28,577 bases of DNA from Flavobacterium psychrophilum (GTDB lineage Bacteria; Bacteroidota; Bacteroidia; Flavobacteriales; Flavobacteriaceae): assembly GCA_945872875.1 (NCBI GenBank), contig CAMCBB010000009.1, positions 1 through 28,577 of the forward strand, in the 5' to 3' direction. The notes beneath the pieces are model-generated. The model did no database searches. It was not told where the DNA came from and was given only the letters and a program-made list of their open reading frames with translations. How positions within the stretch are numbered: position 1 is the stretch's first letter; every line of letters starts with the position of its first letter. This document shows positions 23,492-28,577 of the stretch, one piece after another. A program made the translations under genes and the position numbers.

Positions 23492-24514
23492 GTGAAGATA
23501 CATGAAAAATACATAAAGCGCTGTATAGAACTTGCCAAAAATGGATTGGGCACCACATACCCTAACCCTTTGGTTGGCAGCGTAATTGTGTATAATAATC
23601 AAATTATTGGCGAAGGATGGCACCAAAAAGCAGGAAGTCCGCACGCTGAAGTCAATGCTATTCAATCGGTTAAAGACAAATCATTACTTTCAAAAGCCAC
23701 GATTTATGTAAGCTTAGAACCTTGCAGCCACTTTGGAAAAACACCACCTTGTAGTGATTTGATTATTGCAAATAAAATTCCGAATGTAGTCATTGGTACG
23801 GTAGATCCTTTTGCAAAAGTGGCCGGTAACGGCATAAAAAAATTGTTAGAAGCCGGAGCAAATGTTACCGTTGGCATACAAGAAGACGAATGCTATGAAT
23901 TGAACAAGCGTTTTTTTTCATTTCACACCAAAAAAAGACCTTATATTATACTGAAGTGGGCAGAAAGCAAGGACGCCTTCATCGCTCCAATTACTAAAGA
24001 GGAGCAAAAGCCGGTTTGGATTACTAGTGAATTATCTCGCCAACTAGTTCACAAATGGCGTAGTGAAGAACAAGCTATATTAGTTGGAACCAATACTGTA
24101 TTAGAGGATAATCCAACACTAACTACACGAAATTGGATTGGAAATAACCCAATTAGAATAGTTTTAGATCAAAATAATAAAATTACAAAAGAAAGTCATA
24201 TCTTTGATAATCAAGCGAAAACTATTTCAATTAGCAAAAATGAAATTCGTTTTGATGATAGTTTGGCTTCAAATATTGCTTCGTTTTTATTTGAACAAGA
24301 AATTCAATCGGTGCTAATTGAAGGAGGAACAAAAACATTGCAAACATTCATTGATTCAAATTTATGGGATGAGGCTCGAGTATTTAAAGGAGCTATTTCA
24401 TTTAATAAAGGAATAAAAGCACCTGAATTTAATTTTGCAAGTTCAAATAAAACGCAATTAACTGAGGATGAACTAGTAACTTTTAGGAACCATGATCACA
24501 ACTATAATTTTTGA
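23492..24514 (+). CDS. ribD: Bifunctional riboflavin biosynthesis deaminase/reductase RibD
   Basis: 340 residues from a GTG start (MKIHEKYIKRCIELAK), which fits the usual RibD N-terminus; no other in-frame start is near. The deaminase domain (about 1-145) has zinc ligands H51 with catalytic E53 (PHAEVNAI), and C78 and C87 in EPCSHFGKTPPC. The reductase domain follows, with ILKWAESKDAFI, ILVGTNTVLEDNPTLTTRNW and VLIEGGTKTLQTF. The enzyme converts the GTP-derived diaminopyrimidine to 5-amino-6-ribitylaminouracil phosphate for riboflavin. No riboswitch is seen; the leader is too short. Its end overlaps the HAD gene by 23 bp. Whether that HAD enzyme is the missing pyrimidine phosphatase of the pathway is an open question. 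Confidence 0.96.
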   Translation: MKIHEKYIKRCIELAKNGLGTTYPNPLVGSVIVYNNQIIGEGWHQKAGSPHAEVNAIQSVKDKSLLSKATIYVSLEPCSHFGKTPPCSDLIIANKIPNVVIGTVDPFAKVAGNGIKKLLEAGANVTVGIQEDECYELNKRFFSFHTKKRPYIILKWAESKDAFIAPITKEEQKPVWITSELSRQLVHKWRSEEQAILVGTNTVLEDNPTLTTRNWIGNNPIRIVLDQNNKITKESHIFDNQAKTISISKNEIRFDDSLASNIASFLFEQEIQSVLIEGGTKTLQTFIDSNLWDEARVFKGAISFNKGIKAPEFNFASSNKTQLTEDELVTFRNHDHNYNF

Positions 24515-25100
24515 TTTTGGAGATATTTTTCTGAATCTAGAAAAAGAAGCACAAGTTGAAGCATTTAAAAAACTTGGATTAGCAGGTCCAAACGAGGAAT
24601 TAATTGCTCAAAACGACTTATTTGAAAAAGGCAAGCTATCAGAAATTGAATTCCTTCAATCGTTTCAAAAATACATTCCCAACGCAAATATAATTGAAAT
24701 TAAAGAGGCATGGAATACTGTAATTGGAGATTTTCCTTTATATCGATTGGAGTTTTTACAATTACTTTCCTATAAATATAGATTGTTTTTATTGACCAAT
24801 ACTGATGAGATTCACATTGACCATTTTGAGCAAAATGTAGGTATTTCCTTTTTTAGTGATTTTTATCAATGCTTTGAAAAAGTATATTACTCCTATGAAA
24901 TGGGAATGCGAAAGCCAGAAGAGGCAATTTATTCCCATATATTAAGAAAACACGATTTAAATCCGAAACGCACCTTATTTATTGACGACAAAAAGGTGAA
25001 TACTGATGCAGCTCAAAATCTAGGTTTACACATTTGGAATTTACAAGTTGGCCAAGAAGATGTGGTGGATTTATTCAAACAAAAACAACTTCCATTATAA
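24492..25100 (+). CDS. HAD superfamily hydrolase, YihX-like
   Basis: 202 residues. HAD motif I is TIIFDFGDIFLNL with nucleophile D8, and Gly at +2 as in the DxGN/DxGG subgroup rather than the usual second Asp; motif II is LLTNTDEIH; motif III Lys is in MGMRKPEEAIYSHIL; motif IV is LFIDDKKVNTDAA. A small alpha-helical cap lies between motifs I and II. It should be a cytoplasmic phosphatase acting on a small phosphorylated molecule. The start overlaps the last 23 bp of ribD, so it is translated from the ribD message; dephosphorylation of the RibD product is an attractive but unproven role, since phosphatases of that step are HAD enzymes in other bacteria. Confidence 0.9.
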   Translation: MITTIIFDFGDIFLNLEKEAQVEAFKKLGLAGPNEELIAQNDLFEKGKLSEIEFLQSFQKYIPNANIIEIKEAWNTVIGDFPLYRLEFLQLLSYKYRLFLLTNTDEIHIDHFEQNVGISFFSDFYQCFEKVYYSYEMGMRKPEEAIYSHILRKHDLNPKRTLFIDDKKVNTDAAQNLGLHIWNLQVGQEDVVDLFKQKQLPL

Positions 25101-25115
25101 AAAAATTAGATTAAT

Positions 25116-25520
25116 TTATTTTGCATTAATTATATCCAAAATATATTGTGGAGGAGTAGTAGGTTTTCCGGAATTTACATCCACAAAAACCAAAATAAAA
25201 TGTGCAGTTGTTAATAACTCTTCGTTTTCATTGCGAATTTCACAATCAAACTCAATCTTCACTCCGCTGTAACTTTTTAATTTAGTATGTATCGTTAAAA
25301 GATCATCATACTTTGCTGGTTTTTTATAATTAAGATGCATAGAAACAATTGGCAACGCAATACCGTTTTGCTCCATGTCTTTATACGAAACCCCTTTGTT
25401 TCTTAGCCATTCCACCCTTCCTATCTCAAAATAGGGCACATAACTTCCATGATATACTACTCCCATTTGGTCCGTTTCACCATATCTCACTCTAACCTCA
25501 ACTTTATGTTCCTTCATCAT
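25116..25520 (-). CDS. Acyl-CoA thioesterase, YbgC/4HBT hotdog family
   Basis: 134 residues, the usual length of a single hotdog domain. The active-site segment RYGETDQMGVVYHGSYVPYFEIGRVEWLR carries the catalytic Asp (D17) and the following family-typical residues of the 4-hydroxybenzoyl-CoA thioesterase/YbgC group. PIVSMHLNYKKPAKYDDLL is the next conserved block. It hydrolyses acyl-CoA thioesters in the cytoplasm; YbgC proteins in other bacteria act with the Tol-Pal system, but no tol genes are seen here. The second codon is also ATG, so the start may be one residue later. It is divergent from dnaA and converges on the HAD gene with a 15-bp gap. Confidence 0.92.
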   Translation of the reverse strand: MMKEHKVEVRVRYGETDQMGVVYHGSYVPYFEIGRVEWLRNKGVSYKDMEQNGIALPIVSMHLNYKKPAKYDDLLTIHTKLKSYSGVKIEFDCEIRNENEELLTTAHFILVFVDVNSGKPTTPPQYILDIINAK

Positions 25521-25606
25521 TATTTTATTAATTTATACAAAATTTACACACCTATACGAAAATATTTTTTAAAAAACCATAGCAAATAATTTTTTTTAAT
25601 GGATTT

Positions 25607-25615
25607 TTATCCACA
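25607..25615 (+). promoter_or_regulatory. DnaA box
   Basis: TTATCCACA, identical to the strong consensus box, 86 bp before the dnaA ATG. It could serve autoregulation of dnaA or origin function. Confidence 0.7.
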
Positions 25616-25633
25616 TATTTGTTATCCCAAAAA

Positions 25634-25663
25634 AAACAGAATAAATATCTCATTTTTCTGTTT
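25634..25663. repeat. Inverted repeat upstream of dnaA
   Basis: AAACAGAA (25634-25641) and TTCTGTTT (25656-25663), perfect 8-bp arms with a 14-bp spacer. The right arm overlaps the possible -33 element of the dnaA promoter, so it is operator-like. Confidence 0.5.
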
Positions 25664-25692
25664 GAAAACCATAATATAATTTAGTAATTTTA
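25661..25692 (+). promoter_or_regulatory. Possible dnaA promoter
   Basis: TTTG (25661-25664) and TAATTTTA (25685-25692) with a 20-bp spacer; the last base of the -7 element departs from TAnnTTTG. The ATG follows 8 nt later, so the leader would be very short. Confidence 0.45.
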
Positions 25693-25700
25693 GTAAGAAT

Positions 25701-27128
25701 ATGAGCAAAACTGCGCAATCAGTTTGGGAGAATTGTCTACTTTTTATAAAAGACAACATCCAAGAACAGGCCTACAAAACTTGGTTTGAACCTATTAAAT
25801 CTGTTGAATTATCAGACAATGCATTATATATTCAAGTTCCTAGCAAATTCTTTTATGAATGGTTAGAGGAACACTATGTTAAATTACTAAAGGTTGCTCT
25901 AACAAAAGAGCTTGGGAAAAACGCAAAGTTACTCTATAAAATTAAAATGGAGAACACTTATGGCAATAAACAACCTTTTACTGAACAATTGCCTAGTGCT
26001 CACCGTAGTCCAATAAAATCTCAAGATGTTGATGCGCCTTTTAAAAATCTAAATCCAGAATTAAAAAACCCTTTTGTAATTCCTGGTATTAGAAATTTAA
26101 AAATAGAATCTCAATTAAACCCAAACTACAGTTTTGATAATTTCCTTGAAGGAGATTCAAACCGTTTGGCTCGATCTGCGGGTATGGCTGTTGCTAATAA
26201 GCCTGGAGGTACTTCTTTTAATCCATTATTAATTTTTGGTGGTGTTGGATTAGGAAAAACACACTTAGCTCATGCTATTGGTGTTGAAATCAAAGATAAA
26301 TATCCAGAAAAAACTGTTTTATATATTTCTGCCGAAGTATTTACTCAGCAGTACATTGACTCAGTTAAGAAAAATAACAGAAATGACTTTATTCACTTTT
26401 ACCAATTAATAGATGTATTAATCATTGATGATGTACAATTCTTATCTGGTAAAACCGGAACACAAGATGTGTTTTTCCATATATTTAATCATTTGCACCA
26501 AAATGGAAAACAAGTTATCCTTAGTTCAGATAAGGCGCCTGTTGACATGCAAGACATTGAGCAACGATTGTTATCTCGTTTCAAATGGGGACTTTCAGCC
26601 GAATTACATCAACCAGATTACGAAACTCGAGTTTCCATTTTAAATAATATTCTTTATCGCGACGGCGTAGAAATGCCAAGTGAGATTATTGAATATGTGG
26701 CACAAAACATCAAAACTAATGTTCGTGAACTTGAAGGAGCTATTATTTCTTTAATTGCTCAATCTTCTTTCAATAAAAAAGAAGTTACGATTGAGTTAGC
26801 AAAAAATATTGTAGAGAAATTTGTAAAAAATGTAAAACGCGAAATTTCTATAGACTACATTCAAAAAGTGGTTTCCGATTATTTCCAATTAGATTTAGAT
26901 ACTTTACAATCAAAAACAAGAAAGCGTCATGTAGTTCAAGCAAGACAATTAGCTATGTTTTTTGCGAAAAAATTCACTAAAGCTTCTTTAGCAAATATTG
27001 GATCACAAATTGGAGATAGAGATCATGCTACCGTTTTACACGCTTGTAAAACAGTTGACAACCTTGTTTCTACCGACAAGCAATTCAAAAAATTTGTAGA
27101 GGATATTCATAAAAAATTATCGCTATAA
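25701..27128 (+). CDS. dnaA: Chromosomal replication initiator DnaA
   Basis: 475 residues. Domain I at the N-terminus (VWENCLLFIKDNIQEQAYKTWFEPI) is followed by a variable linker (about 90-125) and then the AAA+ domain: Walker A GGVGLGKTHLAH with K186, Walker B VLIIDDVQFLSG, and sensor region QRLLSRFKWGLSAEL. The C-terminal domain IV carries the DnaA signature IGSQIGDRDHATVLHACKTV that contacts DnaA boxes. It binds ATP and origin boxes to melt the origin and start replication. A consensus box lies just upstream. Next genes on the strand are a tyrosine phosphatase and an RsmI-like methyltransferase, a layout I associate with the dnaA locus of Flavobacterium genomes. Confidence 0.98.
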   Translation: MSKTAQSVWENCLLFIKDNIQEQAYKTWFEPIKSVELSDNALYIQVPSKFFYEWLEEHYVKLLKVALTKELGKNAKLLYKIKMENTYGNKQPFTEQLPSAHRSPIKSQDVDAPFKNLNPELKNPFVIPGIRNLKIESQLNPNYSFDNFLEGDSNRLARSAGMAVANKPGGTSFNPLLIFGGVGLGKTHLAHAIGVEIKDKYPEKTVLYISAEVFTQQYIDSVKKNNRNDFIHFYQLIDVLIIDDVQFLSGKTGTQDVFFHIFNHLHQNGKQVILSSDKAPVDMQDIEQRLLSRFKWGLSAELHQPDYETRVSILNNILYRDGVEMPSEIIEYVAQNIKTNVRELEGAIISLIAQSSFNKKEVTIELAKNIVEKFVKNVKREISIDYIQKVVSDYFQLDLDTLQSKTRKRHVVQARQLAMFFAKKFTKASLANIGSQIGDRDHATVLHACKTVDNLVSTDKQFKKFVEDIHKKLSL

Positions 27129-27179
27129 TCTCAATTTATTTCTAACTTTTCCAATCTATCGGAAAACGAATAAATAATT

Positions 27180-27647
27180 ATGCCAATCAAAATAGTAATG
27201 GTATGCTTAGGAAATATTTGCCGTTCGCCTTTGGCCGAGGGCATTTTAGCATCCAAACTTCCCAAAGACAAATTCCTAGTTGATTCTGCTGGAACAGGTT
27301 CTTGGCATATTGGCAAACAACCCGATCACCGATCTATTGCAACTGCAAAAAAAAACGGAATAGACATTTCAAATCAAAAAGGAAAACATTTTACTTCCGA
27401 TTTTTTTGAGGAGTTTGACTACATCTTCGTAATGGATGGAAGCAATTATGAAAATGTTATCGCTTTAGCAACCTCAGAAAATCAAAAAGAAAAAGTTAAA
27501 CTTATTTTAGATGAGCTTTTTCCAGACGATAATGTAGATGTTCCCGATCCCTATTATGGACTTCAAAATGGTTTTGATATGGTATACGAAATGCTTGATG
27601 AAGCCACCGATTTACTTGCAAAAAAATTAATTGCAAAACATTCGTAA
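27180..27647 (+). CDS. Low-molecular-weight protein tyrosine phosphatase
   Basis: 155 residues. The P-loop CX5RS is VCLGNICRSPLAEG with nucleophile C9 and R15, and the catalytic acid is in DVPDPYYG near the C-terminus, which is the full catalytic set of the family. It removes phosphate from tyrosines, or from arginines in some relatives, in the cytoplasm. No capsule or tyrosine-kinase genes are nearby, so a partner is not suggested. It lies 51 bp after dnaA, and its stop overlaps the start of the next gene by one base (TAATG), indicating translational coupling with the methyltransferase. Confidence 0.95.
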   Translation: MPIKIVMVCLGNICRSPLAEGILASKLPKDKFLVDSAGTGSWHIGKQPDHRSIATAKKNGIDISNQKGKHFTSDFFEEFDYIFVMDGSNYENVIALATSENQKEKVKLILDELFPDDNVDVPDPYYGLQNGFDMVYEMLDEATDLLAKKLIAKHS

Positions 27648-28372
27648 TGAACAACCCAAATTCTAAAGGAAAATTATATTTAATTCCAACGACTCTTGGC
27701 GAAAGCAACGCCGAAGAGGTATTGCCTGTATTAGTTAAAAGAGTCATTGAAGTTGTTGATCATTATATTGTTGAAAACGAAAAAACAGCTCGTAAAAGTA
27801 TCAAAGCAGTATATCCCGAAAAAGTACAATCCGCGCTGATATTAAGTACTCTTAACAAACACACCGATGTTTCGGAACATAACGAAATGCTAAGACCTTG
27901 TTTAGATGGTATTAACATCGGATTGATGAGTGAAGCGGGATGCCCTGGAGTTGCTGATCCTGGGGCTGCAATTGTCAAATTAGCACATGAAAAAGGAATT
28001 CAAGTTGTTCCATTAGTTGGACCTTCATCGATATTATTAGCTATGATGGCCTCTGGAATGAATGGACAAAGTTTTGCTTTTAATGGTTATTTACCTATTG
28101 ATAAATCAGAGAAAAAGTCGGCATTAAAAAACTACGAGAAGCTATCACAAGATAAAAATCAATCTCAATTATTTATTGAAACACCTTACCGTAACAATAA
28201 ATTAATGGAAGATTTGTTGCAAACATTAAACCCAAATACACATTTGTGTATTGCGGCAGACATTACGCTACCTTCAGAATACATCAAAACTTTTAGAGTA
28301 AATGACTGGAAAAAAGTAAAAATAGACCTACACAATAGACCTACTATTTTTATTATTCACAAAATGAATTAA
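27647..28372 (+). CDS. RsmI-like tetrapyrrole-methylase-fold SAM methyltransferase
   Basis: 241 residues of the TP-methylase fold. KLYLIPTTLGE is the first strand with a family Pro; GLMSEAGCPGVADPGAAIVKLAHEKG corresponds to the RsmI segment SDAGTPxxSDPG; VVPLVGPSSILLAMMASGMNGQSFAFNGYLP corresponds to the GPS(A)xxxAL-GF-GFLP segment; LFIETPYRNNKLMEDLL is the next family block. RsmI makes the 2'-O-methyl of C1402 in 16S rRNA. This protein is shorter than RsmI and departs from it at SEAGCPGVADPG, so it may be a Bacteroidota paralogue with another target; I give no symbol. It is coupled to the phosphatase gene by a one-base overlap. Confidence 0.85.
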   Translation: MNNPNSKGKLYLIPTTLGESNAEEVLPVLVKRVIEVVDHYIVENEKTARKSIKAVYPEKVQSALILSTLNKHTDVSEHNEMLRPCLDGINIGLMSEAGCPGVADPGAAIVKLAHEKGIQVVPLVGPSSILLAMMASGMNGQSFAFNGYLPIDKSEKKSALKNYEKLSQDKNQSQLFIETPYRNNKLMEDLLQTLNPNTHLCIAADITLPSEYIKTFRVNDWKKVKIDLHNRPTIFIIHKMN

Positions 28373-28379
28373 AAAAAAA

Positions 28380-28577
28380 CTAGACTTTTGGTGCGCTATC
28401 AGCCTTGATGTTATGTGTTTCATAACCACCAAATTTTCTTAAATAGCTTTTAACAGTAGTTCCGTAGCCATCTTTACATTTCTTTTTTCCGTTAGATTCT
28501 AAAAATTTTCTAACAGAACCTGCTCCACCAAGATGCGCAGCTGCTAATATCCCTGATTCGGTTACATGCACTCCGTC
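28380..28577 (-). CDS. Muramidase/lysozyme-like protein, 3' end only
   Basis: The frame is open through the right edge of the window (codons GGA and GAC continue before the GTG at 28571), so only the C-terminal 65 residues are seen. The segment ESGILAAAHLGGAGSVRKFLES followed by GYGTTVKSYLRKFGGYET resembles the C-terminal half of phage- and bacteria-encoded lysozyme-like/peptidoglycan hydrolase domains, where the HLGG-GSV-KFL block is conserved. A role in cell-wall cleavage is likely but rests on this short piece. It converges on the RsmI-like gene with a 7-bp gap. Confidence 0.6.
   Translation of the reverse strand, partial: DGVHVTESGILAAAHLGGAGSVRKFLESNGKKKCKDGYGTTVKSYLRKFGGYETHNIKADSAPKV

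Larger units (their letters stand above)
25521..25700. other. AT-rich region with DnaA box upstream of dnaA (possible oriC)
   Basis: A 180-bp gap of very high AT content with runs of A and T (25561-25600). It contains TTATCCACA at 25607-25615, a perfect DnaA box. Weaker look-alikes on the same strand are TTATACAAA (25533-25541, one mismatch to TTATACACA) and TTATCCCAA (25622-25630, two mismatches). Position next to dnaA is where many bacteria keep the origin or an autoregulatory site. One strict box is few for an origin, so the origin call is tentative. Confidence 0.45.

Noticed and set aside
25048..25272. 74-codon plus-strand frame across the HAD/thioesterase junction
   Set aside because: It overlaps both supported genes and has no family features or start signals.
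25521..25700. A firm oriC call
   Set aside because: Only one strict DnaA box is visible in the gap and skew cannot be computed from one window; kept as tentative.

Overview
The window looks like chromosomal DNA of a Flavobacterium-type member of the Bacteroidota. The DNA is AT-rich, and most promoters I can find carry the Bacteroidota -7 element TAnnTTTG. Several gene families are typical of Flavobacteriia: DUF6702, CBM9/DUF5916 outer-membrane proteins, SusD-free GH92/GH127 enzymes, and a PG-binding/YkuD L,D-transpeptidase. No phage, insertion sequence, CRISPR array or defence island is visible, and almost all genes are housekeeping or cell-envelope genes. No stretch longer than about 300 bases lacks a gene.

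Layout. 1-3536: the 3' end of a GH92 alpha-mannosidase and a GH127-type (DUF1680) glycosidase, the tail of a sugar-utilisation operon. 3539-8199: a trans-polyprenyl diphosphate synthase, an orphan lipoprotein, rlmN, an O-methyltransferase, and a translationally coupled tatA-type/PAP2 phosphatase pair. 8239-11852: three exported proteins on the minus strand (carboxypeptidase-regulatory-like domain protein, DUF6702 protein, M1 aminopeptidase), with AT-rich perfect inverted repeats at both junctions. 11973-17588: pepE, tRNA-Gly(TCC) on the minus strand, a GNAT enzyme overlapping an L,D-transpeptidase, and a large CBM9/DUF5916 protein. 17707-22971: gpmI, hisS, a MacB/FtsX-type permease, prmC. 22977-25520: GNAT, ribD, a HAD hydrolase, an acyl-CoA thioesterase. 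25521-28577: dnaA behind a short AT-rich region with a consensus DnaA box (possible oriC or autoregulatory site), a low-molecular-weight tyrosine phosphatase, an RsmI-like methyltransferase, and the 3' end of a muramidase-like gene.

The least ordinary signal is a family of degenerate heptanucleotide repeats (GTTGGAA and relatives such as GTTACAA, GTCGGAA and GTAATTT). Tracts lie at 6614-6641 (overlapping a promoter), 20637-20703 (upstream of hisS, as an inverted pair), 22064-22084 (gap after the permease gene) and twice inside prmC (22400-22430 and 22619-22653), where they are translated in frame as low-complexity peptide. Two of these tracts share an identical 20-bp direct repeat across the 3' end of prmC. 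A second theme is transcripts that appear to be almost leaderless: the -7 element ends exactly 4 nt before the start codon of both rlmN and ribD (GTG start), 8 nt before dnaA and 7 nt before the polyprenyl synthase.
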